A DNA stretch of 64,000 nt from Montifringilla adamsi (Eukaryota; Chordata; Aves; Passeriformes; Passeridae). Position 1 is the stretch's first letter. The number at the start of each line of letters is the position of its first letter. Below, piece after piece: positions 47,301 through 55,198 of this stretch. The position numbers and the translations under genes were made by a program. The notes beneath the pieces were generated by a model that had not been told where the DNA came from, searched no databases, and saw only the letters and a list, made by a program, of their open reading frames with translations. The stretch is from positions 174,209 through 238,208 of the forward strand of contig JAGGNK010003113.1 in the NCBI GenBank assembly GCA_017590115.1. Direction: 5' to 3'.

Positions 47301-48718
47301 GGGCAGCTGAATCCTCCCATCCTGGTTTGCAAACAGCCACAACACCCAGTCCTTGCTCCATGTCCCTGGTGTCCCATGGCTGAGTCAGGCCACCCAGCAG
47401 GGGCTCAGCCATCCCAAAGCCTTTCTCCAGCATCACCAACTGCTCCATCCCCCTGCAGCACTCAGCTCACAGCAAAGGGATCCATTCAGTGTCTTCTCTC
47501 CTTCCCTCCAGGCTGCAGCCTCAGCAGCCTCCTCTTCCTGACTACTATCACGTCTCTAGTACACCTCTTGGCATTTCCCTCCTCATTTTCAATTGATTGT
47601 GTGTTTCTTGCTCTTTGTTTTACTTCTCTTACTTAGTCCAACATGAAGATAAGTCTACCTTTTCCCCTGCCTTTACTTTCTGAGGTCACTCATCAAGATA
47701 AACCAGGGAAACGCAGCCCATGTGGGATGTTACTCCCCATATGCAGAGGGAAAACCATAACCTGGAAGGTGATTTTAATGGTGCAGGTGCCAACAGGAGC
47801 TGGCTTACCTCCCAGCAGACCCTCTCTTCACAGAGCTGTGTGCCAGGCTGCAGGATGGGATTTTTGTCATATTGGCTCTGAGACCTCTTTGTAGAATTGC
47901 AGAATTGTTTGGTTTGGAAGAAGCCTTGAAGTTGACTTCACTCCAACCCCCTGCCACAGGCAGGGACACTTTCCATGAGAGCAGATTGCTCCAAGCCCTG
48001 TCCAGCCTGGCCTTGAACGCTTCCAGGGATGGGGCAGCCACAGCTTCTCTGGGCAACCTGTGCCAGAAACTCACCAATCTCACAGGGAAGAATTTCTTCC
48101 CAGTATCCCATCTAAGCCTGCCCTCTGTGAGGTTGAAACCGTTGCCCCTTGTTCTGTCATTCCATGCCCTTGTCCAAAAGTCCCTCTCCAGTTCTCTTGG
48201 AGCCCCTTTAGGCACTGAAAGGAGCTCTGAGGTCTCTGCAGAGCCTTCTCTTCTGCAGGCTGAGCAACCCCAATTCCCTCAGCCTGTCCCCCTAGCAGAG
48301 GTGCTCCAACCTTTGCAACATCTCTGTGGGCTCCTCTGGACCTGTGTTCCTGTTGCAGAGGCAGTGAGTGACTGCTCTGGGGTCTGTGGGATGGGAGCTC
48401 CTCACATTATCCAGGCACTGTGAGGACCTCCCAAGTGGTGCAGAGGTCTGGAATCACAACAGGATGAGCACGGGAAAGGTTGCTGTGCCTGAGCTTCCCT
48501 CTCACTTTTCCATGGCAGGTCCGACCGATCTCAGCATGAAAGGTGGGGCCTCCAGCACAGCCCCCTCCAACAGCACCAGCCGGGGCATGCAGGCGGCCCA
48601 GCTGAGCCCCACGGAGATCAGCGCCGTGCGGCAGCTCATCGCCGGCTACCGGGAGTCGGCGGCGTTCCTGCTCCGCTCTGCAGACGAACTGGAAAACCTC
48701 ATTTTACAGCAGAACTGA
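8159..48718 (+). CDS. NOL4L: NOL4L (nucleolar protein 4-like), ten coding exons, 5' incomplete
   Basis: Joined exons 8159-8314, 11920-12031, 16435-16544, 32522-32663, 43927-44198, 44596-44781, 44862-45053, 45141-45263, 45510-45711 and 48519-48718 give 1,695 nt, 564 residues plus TGA, with every junction GT-AG and phase-compatible. Recognisable family blocks are [17 protein letters not shown] (residues 16-32), [15 protein letters not shown] (58-72), an acidic Asp/His/Glu run near 295-310, the conserved [19 protein letters not shown] block (from 328) with a basic [18 protein letters not shown] tail, PTDLS at 500-504 and the C-terminal [13 protein letters not shown]4 and NOL4L are poorly characterised nuclear proteins; human NOL4L is known as a fusion partner of PAX5 and RUNX1 in leukaemia. 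The PTDLS motif fits the PxDLS consensus bound by the CtBP corepressor, which suggests a transcriptional role (inference). The N-terminal exons known from NOL4 are missing and must lie left of the window. Assignment is by remembered family similarity and is strong. Confidence 0.97.
10497..10544. repeat. (CTCC)n microsatellite
   Basis: A pure pyrimidine tract of CTCC units with occasional CTCT interruptions, about 48 bp long. It forms a homopurine/homopyrimidine mirror-repeat-like tract. Confidence 0.95.
10730..10955 (+). repeat. hAT-like DNA transposon fossil, copy A
   Basis: The core at 10826-10955 is shared with 24628-24762. Common exact strings are CTGGCACAAACAATTG (10860-10875) and ATGACCCCACTTGTAA (10892-10907). 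The right end carries an 8-bp-arm hairpin (GTGACCCC-TGTG-GGGGTCAC), then GGTTTGGGAACCGCTG, which resembles a hAT/Charlie-type terminal inverted repeat (CAGCGGTTCCCAAACC in the other direction). The left end is not clear. Confidence 0.6.
11005..11205 (+). repeat. Ancient CR1-type LINE 3' tail
   Basis: Blocks such as GTGGGCTCTCCACCTTTTAA, AGACCAGATGTCTTCCTGGA, GCACAGGTCAGACTCCAAGA and GGTCCTTTATGGCCTTAAAG follow the order of the old CR1 tail common in turtles and crocodilians (GGTCAGACTAGATGATCA, then TGGTCCCTTCTGGCCTTAAA). It is far more diverged than the avian-type CR1 copies elsewhere in the window. Confidence 0.75.
11375..11445 (+). repeat. MIR-like SINE fragment
   Basis: CTTTTCCTCATCCGTAAAAT followed by CATATCCCACAAAGGTTCAG and GAGACTTAATTCATTA matches the MIR order (CTCATCTGTAAAATGGGGAT, then TCACAGGGTTGTTGTGAGGA, then TTAAATGA). 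Confidence 0.55.
11920..12031 (+). CDS. NOL4L: NOL4L coding exon B ([15 protein letters not shown])
   Basis: The acceptor is TTTCCCCAG and the donor is AAAG|GTAAAG. The 112 nt carry 37 codons ([10 protein letters not shown] to SNGLEPK) plus one base, so the exon ends in phase 1. It has two cysteine pairs around ECQKRM and is strongly conserved in NOL4. Confidence 0.96.
12032..16434 (+). other. NOL4L: NOL4L intron between exons B and C
   Basis: This intron is 4.4 kb. It holds a CR1 fragment (13258-13400), a short CA-rich stretch near 13880 and an unrecognised minus-strand open frame at 15060-15425. Otherwise it is ordinary unique intronic sequence. Confidence 0.85.
13258..13400 (-). repeat. 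CR1 LINE 3' fragment
   Basis: TCACAGACTGGTCGGGTTTG, AACCTTAAAGTCCATCTTAT, GGCAGGGACACCTTCCATCA and TTGCTCAAAGCCCTGTCCAA are the reverse complement of a CR1 tail. Confidence 0.9.
16435..16544 (+). CDS. NOL4L: NOL4L coding exon C
   Basis: The acceptor is GTTCTTCAG and the donor is GAGCAG|GTGAGT. The first two bases complete a Glu codon split with exon B, and the 110 nt end in phase 0. It encodes [20 protein letters not shown] followed by [17 protein letters not shown], matching the NOL4 family block IDYNMP. Confidence 0.96.
18697..18914 (-). repeat. CR1 LINE fragment
   Basis: TTGAGTCCAACCATTCCCCC, AGCACTGCCAAGCCCACCAC, AAACCATGTCCCCAAGTGCC and GAAGAAATTTTTCCTGATTC are the reverse complement of a CR1 3' region from a different subfamily than the copies at 563 and 13258. 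Confidence 0.93.
19191..19207. repeat. Short interstitial telomere-like repeat
   Basis: GGGTTAGGGTTAGGGTT amounts to about 2.8 units of the vertebrate telomere hexamer. It is too short to exclude chance. Confidence 0.6.
22815..22880 (+). repeat. Possible MIR-like SINE fragment
   Basis: TTAATTGCCTTCTCCCTTTA followed by AAAAGGGGATAATACC resembles the MIR 3' half (TAAAATGGGGATAATA). It is short and diverged. Confidence 0.4.
23845..23950 (-). repeat. MIR-like SINE, antisense
   Basis: CAAGTGACTCGCACAAGGTC, then ATGAGTCAGTGAC, and further on ACCACTAGATCCCTGTGCCC parallels reverse-complement MIR (TAAGTGACTTGCCCAAGGTC, a cysteine-poor spacer, and a terminal CCACTA block). Confidence 0.6.
24628..24762 (+). 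repeat. hAT-like DNA transposon fossil, copy B
   Basis: It shares GAGCCCCACTTCTGCC, CTGGCACAAACAATTG (24663-24678), ATTTCTGTC and ATGACCCCACTTGTAA (24695-24710) in the same order and spacing with 10826-10955. The hairpin at the right (GTGACCCC-CCTT-GGGGTCAG) is also kept. The two copies lie about 14 kb apart in the same orientation. Confidence 0.65.
24820..24930. repeat. Possible MITE with central hairpin
   Basis: The perfect-but-one 13-bp arms TTAGGTTAATCCA (24852-24864) and TGGATTAAGCTAA (24874-24886) surround a 9-nt loop. Outer segments TCCACACTAAGT and ACTTAGT are also partly complementary. The layout suggests a foldback DNA transposon relic; the family is not recognised. Confidence 0.4.
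25900..28200 (+). promoter_or_regulatory. NOL4L: Large CpG island, candidate promoter of the short NOL4L isoform
   Basis: GC content is extreme and CpG is frequent across about 2 kb, peaking around the assembly gap at 26459-26709. GC boxes are numerous. A good splice donor, CTGGAG|GTAAAG, at 26989/26990 could end a non-coding first exon that joins exon D, where an internal ATG at 32555 opens the short isoform. Human NOL4L has such a short form starting MND. Promoter activity itself is inferred. Confidence 0.6.
26459..26709. other. Assembly gap (251 N)
   Basis: A run of 251 unknown bases lies inside the most GC-rich part of the CpG island. Flanks are CGCGGCCCCGCTCCCCTTCC on the left and CGCCCCGCGGCCCCGGGAAG on the right, both containing CGCGGCCCCG, so a collapsed repeat is possible. 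Confidence 0.99.
30453..30476. other. 24-bp palindrome with 11-bp perfect arms
   Basis: TGCCTCGCATG is followed by TG and then its exact reverse complement CATGCGAGGCA. It is unique in the window and intronic; a TATAAA-like string (TTATAAAGC) lies just upstream. Confidence 0.85.
32522..32663 (+). CDS. NOL4L: NOL4L coding exon D, with start of short isoform at 32555
   Basis: The acceptor is TTGCCTCCAG and the donor is GACG|GTGAGT. The 142 nt encode [20 protein letters not shown] and continue to [10 protein letters not shown] plus one base. The ATG at 32555 (MNDSTW) matches the start of the known short human isoform; from it the protein would be 427 residues. Confidence 0.96.
34121..34139. repeat. 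(TC)n microsatellite
   Basis: An uninterrupted TCTC run of 19 bp in intronic sequence. Confidence 0.9.
35716..35734. repeat. (AC)n microsatellite
   Basis: An uninterrupted AC run of about 18 bp. Confidence 0.9.
41265..41440. repeat. Degenerate tandem repeat, unit about 25-30 bp
   Basis: Repeated phrases AGGTTGGGGATGCCCAG, AGGTTTGGGGATGTGCAG and AAGTTGGGGATGCTCAG recur about six times with drift. It looks like an old minisatellite. Confidence 0.6.
42370..42860. promoter_or_regulatory. CpG-rich block in NOL4L intron
   Basis: Dense CpG and GC boxes occur (GCGCAGGCGCAAGG, GGGGCTGCGGCCGCCCC, GGCCGGGCCGGGCGCGGGGA) with a GGA repeat at 42602-42625. It could be an internal promoter or enhancer of NOL4L; no splice donor clearly tied to it was identified. 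Confidence 0.45.
43927..44198 (+). CDS. NOL4L: NOL4L coding exon E (Ser-rich, PINLC)
   Basis: The acceptor is CCTTGCAG and the donor is GCAGAG|GTATGG. The first two bases complete an Asp codon from exon D, and the 272 nt end in phase 0. It encodes a Ser/Gly/Thr-rich stretch ([20 protein letters not shown]), then QPINLCDKL and [19 protein letters not shown] (44079-44093) is a PxNLx motif reminiscent of CtBP-binding sequences. Confidence 0.96.
44199..44595 (+). other. NOL4L: NOL4L intron between exons E and F
   Basis: A 397-bp intron of ordinary GC-rich sequence with no further feature seen. Confidence 0.9.
44596..44781 (+). CDS. NOL4L: NOL4L coding exon F (acidic run)
   Basis: The acceptor is CTCTCAG and the donor is TTCAAT|GTAAGG; 62 codons in phase 0. 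It encodes [18 protein letters not shown], then [20 protein letters not shown] with a long Asp/His/Glu run, and [11 protein letters not shown]. The acidic tract is a hallmark of NOL4-family proteins. Confidence 0.97.
44862..45053 (+). CDS. NOL4L: NOL4L coding exon G (most conserved block)
   Basis: The acceptor is TATTTGCAG and the donor is GAGATG|GTGAGT; 64 codons in phase 0. It encodes [39 protein letters not shown] and the basic [18 protein letters not shown] segment, a likely nuclear or nucleolar localisation signal. It is nearly identical to NOL4. Confidence 0.98.
45141..45263 (+). CDS. NOL4L: NOL4L coding exon H
   Basis: The acceptor is CCCTGCAG and the donor is TCCCAG|GTACAG; 41 codons in phase 0. 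It encodes [20 protein letters not shown] followed by [20 protein letters not shown], with a basic KRMR cluster. Confidence 0.97.
45510..45711 (+). CDS. NOL4L: NOL4L coding exon I (Ser/Tyr-rich)
   Basis: The acceptor is CTGTGCAG and the donor is AATG|GTGAGT; 202 nt ending in phase 1. It encodes [34 protein letters not shown] and [13 protein letters not shown], typical of NOL4L. Confidence 0.97.
47103..47146. repeat. (CTC)n microsatellite
   Basis: CCTCCT units repeat with single-base interruptions over about 44 bp. Confidence 0.85.
47890..48455 (-). repeat. CR1 LINE, longest copy in the window
   Basis: The plus strand reads the reverse complement of CR1 from the tail (TTGCTCCAAGCCCTGTCCAG, GGGATGGGGCAGCCACAGCT, TTCTCTGGGCAACCTGTGCC) through GAAGAATTTCTTCCCAGTAT to CCATGCCCTTGTCCAAAAGT, CCAATTCCCTCAGCCTGTCC and a diverged end. 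The approximate boundary on the right is uncertain by about 50 bp. The ORFs seen across it are remnants of the 3' region, not an intact protein. Confidence 0.93.
48519..48718 (+). CDS. NOL4L: NOL4L terminal coding exon (PTDLS, stop)
   Basis: The acceptor is CATGGCAG. The first two bases complete a Gly codon, then [33 protein letters not shown] and [12 protein letters not shown] precede TGA at 48716-48718. PTDLS (48521-48535) fits the CtBP PxDLS motif. The C-terminus is nearly identical to NOL4. Confidence 0.98.
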
Positions 48719-50800
48719 CTCCCCGTGTCTGCATCGCTCCTCGGTCGACAAGACAATTTATACCTGCTAGAAAGAGGCTCCCAGCGGTGTCCTGCTCAGG
48801 ACCACCATCGTCCTCCCGCCACGTGGCGGGCACATGTAGTTTTAGAAGGTGGGATCCAAAAGACCTGTTTTCTTTTACACTCCAAGCACCTGGGACTTCG
48901 GGCACAAGGACACATTTTGGAACCGTACCAACACCCGTGCCTCTGGCCGACTAGAAGCCAACCCTGCAGCTTGGAAGGATGTGGGACTTTGAAGGGCAGA
49001 AGGGAGCCTGGGGAGGTTTGGGGCTGCAGATGTACTTAGAATAACCTTTGTGGACCCAAATGTTAGATTCCCATCCCTGGATAATTTCCAAGTCTTAGGT
49101 GAGCTGAATCACATATTTATTGAGAAATGGACCCTCCTCTCCCCTTAGTAATTTATTTTTCTGAAAATGGATTCTTTTGAGTTTGTACAGATTGCCAGTT
49201 TTTTGTCTGTCTGATCAGAAGGAATTTATTCCTGTGAAATAACACATTCCATATCACTACACTACTAATTTCCAGGCAGCTCTGCCTGTTTCTCTGGTGA
49301 ACCCTTGTCCCACAGGGAGCAAGTTTGCCATCCAGCCCTTGACATCGAGGCTGCTCAGCCTCCAGTGAGCGTAGGTGGGAGCTGAACAGCAGCGCAAGCG
49401 TCCTGCTTAGGCCTTTGTTCTAAGAGGTCCCGTAGCAGCAGTGGGGTCTGAACCTCCCGCAGAGACTCGGCAAGCTCAGCAGACCTCCGGCTGGAAGGAC
49501 ATCTCGCACTCATTAAAGTCATTGCAGATAAGATAAGGAAGGAAGAAAGGAAGGAGATACCTGAGAAACACTGTCTTGCGGTCACCATCCGTACTCTACC
49601 TCACACTCCATTGTGGGCTTCTTCCAGGACTGGCGGTGCTGGTCCTGGGGACGGTGAGCGTTGCAGACATGGGGATCGTGCCGAGGAGGCTGGAACCTCC
49701 GGCTGGGTCCTGCTGCTCCCGGCCGTGCGCTCCGCTCCGTCTGCAGCCAGCCCCGGGGCCCGCGGGGTGTGAGGCAGGGCAGCCCGGGGCTCACCCCAGA
49801 GGGGAGCTGGAGTGGTGACCGCCCGCTTCTGCGGGAGAGACGGGCAGCATTGAGCAGCAGAACTGACAAAATCCTCTCCGGGGCCCAGGATCCTTCCCCC
49901 TCCCTGCTCACAGTCCTGGAACAAGCCCACGGTTCCCAAAGTGTGGAAGAACCGTAGCCCAATGACCATTCTGCCCTGTTTCCACCCCCCACAATGATGC
50001 ACTTCGTTTTGCTCAGTGCAATACCTACTGCCAGTGCTGCTAACCCAGGGACCTCGCTCCGGCCAGGGGTGCTGAGCCCAGCCCAGCAATGCAACGTGCT
50101 CTGGAGCTGTGCAGAGACCAGCGAGGGTCCCGCTGCTCCCTGTCCCCCGCAGCCCCCCCACTTGGCTGAAGGCCACACCACGAGATAGAAATTCGATAAG
50201 TGTAAAGCTGTTTTGTAGGTAGAAACTTTCTTGGTTTGGAGCCAGTTTTTATCTCATTTTTTGGCCACTCGGAGCCAGCAGCCGGGGACTGCTGCTCCAG
50301 GGACCAACGCTGGTGGCACAGGTCTGAGCAGCCACTGGTCTGGCCAGGAGCGGGCCCGGGCAGTTCCCCTGTACCCTCTGCACCCGATGATGCTCCACAC
50401 ACTGGAAGGAAAACAAAACTTTACCCTGCTTTTAGTCTCAGAACAGTAAAAACTGCTGGCTCCTGAGGCCAGGTGTGCCTGGCCCCACAGCAGAAGGGAT
50501 CAACCATTGCATTGACTGTTTTCCCCAAACCTGAAACTTCCCATAGCATTTGGAGAAAAGGGACCCAGCCCCTCGCTGTGGGGTGCAGCTGAGAGGTCGG
50601 TGCAGAGATGAGGTGATGGTGGCTCTTAGACCTGACCCGATGCTGGAACCAGGAGCATCGTGGCCACACCCATCCCCTCCTGCGTGGGGAGGGGGCCCCG
50701 GGGACGCCAGCCCCCAGCCAGGGCTCAGACTTAACGCTTTCCCCAGCACTTCAGAAGCCTGCTTGGTTTGTCCACTGCATCCTCCCATACTTGGAATTTA

Positions 50801-50808
50801 TGTAAATA
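50801..50808 (+). promoter_or_regulatory. Pumilio-type element TGTAAATA in 3' UTR
   Basis: Exact match to UGUANAUA in a setting of ATTTA motifs (TATTTATTTTTG follows). Binding is not shown. Confidence 0.4.
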
Positions 50809-51348
50809 TTTATTTTTGTGTGAATACCATGAAGTAACAAACCTTTGACAAAATCTGTAACTGCAGCCATTTGTGAAAAGTCTTACCGTTCAGGCAGGAG
50901 AGGCAGAGACAATCGCTGTCCCGGGATTCTCCCTCTCCGTGGTCTCCCACGCACGCCGGTGCCTCCCTCCTCGGCAGAGGCAGAGGAACCTTTAGCCATA
51001 AGTTTGCCATCAGTTTGTACTGAAACAGAGGTAACCCGGGGGCACATGGACAGACCACCAACAGCCACAGTTGGGTTAAGTTTTATTTATCCAAGTCATT
51101 CCTGATCACCTCTGAACCTGTCTCGGCACATGTGGAAGTTCAGGAGCTCTCACACGTGGTCAAACTGCTGTAGAGGACGCCGAAGGAGGGTGCCCAACAC
51201 TGCCCTGTCCCAGCACCTGATGTTCATAACCTGCAGCTGAATGGTACAGACTCAGATTCCCAAAGCCCTGCTGACAGCCACATCTGGGACAAGTTGTAAA
51301 ACAAACGGGATTGACTCCGAATTTCTGTCAGGGATCTTTTTTTTTCCT

Positions 51349-51350
<2 letters not shown>

Positions 51351-51391
<41 letters not shown>
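51351..51391. repeat. Poly-T run of 41 bp in 3' UTR
   Basis: An uninterrupted T run follows a shorter T run and CCTCC, and ends directly in CAG. It may be a microsatellite; length is probably polymorphic or affected by sequencing error. Confidence 0.9.
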
Positions 51392-53126
51392 CAGCGTTCT
51401 GGTTCCTTTGGCATGAGCTCCACAGACATCTCCGTGCTCTGCAGCTGCTCCGTGCTCCACCGTGGCTCCCTGTGCTCCAGGACTGTTCACAGCCACATTC
51501 CTGCACTCTCACTGGGCAGGACGGGGTCAGGAATTGCTAGTCCAGGTTCTCAACAAGAAGGAACAAGCAGGAGCAGAATACACCGGCTTTCCAGATATCT
51601 GAGAGGTGGAAGGAGAATGCTGGGTTAGCAAATAGTCTGGATGGTCTTGGGTTTGGTTGAGAAAAGCTGATCACTGGTCGAAAACAAGAGATTTTTATTT
51701 TTTTTTAAATTTTATTTTATTTCAACACACCCATGCTGCCCTGGATGTGCGGTTCCCATGACGCTGTTTCTCTATGGGAGAGCGTTCCCAGGGTTGTGAG
51801 CAGATGTAACTTGTACCTCCCCGATCCCAAGGGCCACTTCCCTCCCGGAGCGGCCGTCGGATTTAGTACCAGTTCATGGAAAAAAAAAATGCTGCTTTGA
51901 ACTCAGAGGGTTAATATACTTTTGATTTGTAATTTTTTGTAAAACTTTTTACAAGGTAGCATAGTATTTCACCAGACACCAACTACAATCCGTCCATGGT
52001 CTGATTTTTATATAATTTAGTGGTGCTTTAGAAACTTTTGTTCGGTTGTTTCGGAGCTGCACAGCTCAGTTCTTCGCCTGTATCTACCTAAGACCAATGT
52101 GAACCTTTGTATTTTTGCTCCTAATTTTGGACTCAGTGAAAGTGTACTGTTTACATGTACAGAACTCCCGACCCCGTGTGTTCTGCCAGACCTGCTGTTG
52201 AAGAGGAAGCTGCCCCTCACCCAGTTCGTCTGCTTAACCCAGCCACAGCCTCACCCGCCCACCGCCCGCTCCCGCCCCAGGGACACCCCACCAAACCCAC
52301 ACACCCTTTTAGCAATTTTGGGTTTTGCACAAGCTGTTGTATTCTTTTTCCCCCCCGGTAGTTTTACGGATCGGCTGCAATTCCAATCGGGAGCTGATCC
52401 GGAGCTCTGAAGCACCAGATCTGGGCAGTGCTGCTGCCTCCCCATCCTCCTCCTCCTCCCACACGGGTGCGAGGGCGGTGCTGCCCGTAGGGTCCAGCTG
52501 ATGCAGGGGCCCAGGGGGAAAACACTCCTGAGCAGAATTGGGAATGCTTTAGGGAAGGGGGTGAGCTCGCCCAAGCCGGCTGCTGCTTGGGGTGGAGGTG
52601 GGAGCGCGGTCCCGCGGGGGGCTCCCAGCGAGGCAGAAGAGGCTCTTTGGGAAGCTGCTGCTTTCCCGAGGGCTCACATAGAAAGCGTATGGCACTTAAT
52701 CCAGCTTCTAAGGTGACACTTTATTGCTTAATCAATTGATTCCTTTGGAAATGATATTTTTGCAGATAGGCACCTATGCAACTTCATGTGGCTCTTAAGC
52801 AGATGAGCACTTCCTCCTCAACGAGCTTGATAAGAGTTATTTGTGTTATATACTGTGGATTTTTCCAGTAAATGTGGCTTAATATTTTAATTCTTAGAAT
52901 GTGTGTCTATTATATATGTGATGCAACTTAATTCTGTTCTGTTTGTGGAATGATTAGCACAGGCCAACTCCCTGTCCCCTCACTTAACAAAGACCAATGA
53001 GCTGTTAATCGAGCTGTTATCTCCATGGTATTACTTGCTAAATGCACTGATTTCATAAGTATGTGGAATCCTTTTTTTTTTTTTTTCTTTTGAATCTGTA
53101 TATCATATATAAGACTGAATCTACTT

Positions 53127-53132
53127 AATAAA
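53127..53132 (+). terminator. NOL4L: Main candidate polyadenylation signal of NOL4L
   Basis: AATAAA in ACTTAATAAACACTGTATAA, followed 15-20 bp later by a plausible cleavage zone. It is the first AATAAA after the stop. A second AATAAA at 53577-53582 may serve as a distal alternative. Confidence 0.75.
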
Positions 53133-53150
53133 CACTGTATAACAAAAAGG

Positions 53151-55192
53151 GCTTTCTCCTCCACTGTCGAGCCCCGCTGGGTGCTGCTGGCCCCAGCGCT
53201 GCCCCTCGCCCCAGGCCCTGTGCGAGAGGTTGGTGCCATCAGTCACCAGAGCGGGATCTAAATTTAGGTGTTAAAAGGAAGGAAAAAAAAAAACCAAACC
53301 AAAACATTTCTCATTCCTGTTGACATAAGCTGTGCTTTCCATTCCGTAACAGACAGCGTGGGTACCAGAGAGAGCAGTGGCAGCACTCACTAAGGGGGCA
53401 AGGCACCAGTTTTATGCTTAACTTATATTTTGACAAAATTAATTTTGTGAAGTGTCTGGTTTTTGTGAGAAAAAAAAAGAAAAAAGAAAAAAAAAAAGTT
53501 TTCATTGAAGTTTGTGCAAAGTTCTCCCTCATGGAAAATACTGATTTTTCGTTATCAGCTTTATTCACTAAGTATAATAAACCTTTGCATCCATAAATGT
53601 TCCTCTTCAAGCGCTGTATAGATACCATCTCCTCGTTTGAGCATCAGGAGACCCAGAGGGTCCAAGGGGTTTGCAGCTTCCATGGAAATGCAGCTGCGCA
53701 GGGGGGTGGGGATGCTGGCGGGGCAGGCGGGTGGGCTCCCTCTTCCCGGGATTTGCTGCGGCTGCGGCCGGGAGCGAGGCCAGGAGGATCCACCTGAATG
53801 TTTGTGCTTGTAAACGATCACCTGGGACAGCACATCCCAAACGGAGCATTCACAGAATTCATTAATGTCTGGCAGCACAGCACCAGTGGCCCTGTGTCCC
53901 TGACACCGCCAGGTCTGTGACTGAGCCTCTGGCTGGGCTTTGCTTCCAGATTTCCAAAGGAGCATGGGAGAGGGCTAAGCAGTGCTGGGCCACACCAGGT
54001 GCAAACCAGTTGGCATCACCTGCTGAGGCTTCCAGAGCCCCCTGGCCAGACTGATTCAGGATGTCCCCATGCCTGCAGATGGCCCTGCCAAGCCCGGCAG
54101 AGCCAGAGCCAAACAGCAGCCGGGCTGGGAGAGAGAAAATCTGCTACTTGGCACACAGATATCACAGAGAGGAAAAAAAGGAAAAAAGTATTGCTCTTTG
54201 TGAAATTCTGATGTTAATGGGTTTTACTCTTGAAACCCCCAAGCTCCCCTATTCCAGAGGTAGCTAACCCTAATGCCATCACCCCCCACCCCAATAAAAC
54301 AGGGAAGGATTTAATACTGAGTTTTAAAGCTTGGCTAAGCAACAACTCTACTCATTTTTTGCATTCCCTGTATTTAGCTTATTTAGATTATCCAGGTATT
54401 CTGTGTGCAGACAGCCTGCCAGAGTCAGAACATCAATGAACCACCAAAACCCACAGAAGCCTTTTTTCACCCCAAATGCTGGTGCCAGACCATCTGCTGC
54501 CCCAGCCCTGGCTGGTGTGTGAGGCCATCACTGCTGTTCTGCAATGGCAGCGCTGTGGAATGCCAGGAAGTCAGAGATTGTGTCACCACAAGGATCTCAG
54601 CACTCCCACAGCCCCAGGCAGGAGATCCCTGCTCGCCCTGCAGAGCCCAGACACATCACATCATAATTCATGTTATTTCCTTACTGCCCAAAAAAGAGAA
54701 AGGACTTGGCCATAAAGTGAGTTTCCAAGTTGTTTCAATAAACTGTAATTGATATCACATTTATGCTCTTGAGAAACGTTTTTAGATCCATTTATCCAGC
54801 AATGACGGCAGTAACAGCAGGAGCTGCCCTGGCACTGGGAAAAGTCTCAGTGCTGCTGCCCACAGGCATCACCCCAGCAGGGCAGGGAGCCCCTGTGACT
54901 GTGTCCCTGTGCCCCTGCTGTGTCCCACAGCCCCCCGTGGCTCTCAGAGCATCCAGGGTGTCCATTCCCCAAGAGCCACACGGCATCTCTGCAGGAGCTG
55001 CACCATCTTCAGTGCTCTCTAAGTGCATAAAACCAGATTTAACAAAGCCAAGCAGGAACACAGCCCCTCCCCACAGTGACAGAGCTCTGGAACAGCTGCA
55101 GTTAAAAGAGAGGAAAGGAAAAGCCACATTGCCTTAGAATGGAGGAGGATTTCAGAAAAAGGACTGAAACCACACAAGCAGATTTTACAGTG
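53151..55192. other. Intergenic region between convergent NOL4L and ASXL1
   Basis: About 2 kb of unique sequence with no recognised gene. It includes A-rich runs near 53290 and 53470 and two further AATAAA strings on the plus strand near 54294 and 54738. Confidence 0.7.
53577..53582 (+). terminator. NOL4L: Distal candidate polyadenylation signal of NOL4L
   Basis: AATAAA in AAGTATAATAAACCTTTGCA. It would extend the 3' UTR by about 450 bp. Confidence 0.4.
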
Positions 55193-55198
55193 TTTATT
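55193..55198 (-). terminator. ASXL1: Candidate polyadenylation signal of ASXL1
   Basis: TTTATT on the plus strand is AATAAA on the minus strand, about 1.95 kb past the stop, which matches the roughly 2-kb 3' UTR of human ASXL1. An ATTAAA variant (minus strand) at 55988-55993 is an alternative. Confidence 0.55.

Larger units (their letters stand above)
45712..48518 (+). other. NOL4L: NOL4L last intron
   Basis: This intron is 2.8 kb. It holds a CTC-rich microsatellite (47103-47146) and a CR1 element (47890-48455) ending only about 60 bp before the last coding exon. Confidence 0.9.
48719..53150 (+). other. NOL4L: NOL4L 3' untranslated region
   Basis: From the stop, 4.4 kb run without AATAAA until 53127. 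The region contains ATTTA motifs, a TGTAAATA Pumilio-type element (50801-50808), a 41-T run (51351-51391) and T/A-rich tracts, as is typical of a long regulatory 3' UTR. Length agrees with the long 3' UTR known for human NOL4L. The exact cleavage site is inferred. Confidence 0.75.

Noticed and set aside
47805..48423. Open frames on both strands before the last NOL4L exon
   Set aside because: They coincide with the CR1 tail and are retroposon remnants, not host genes.
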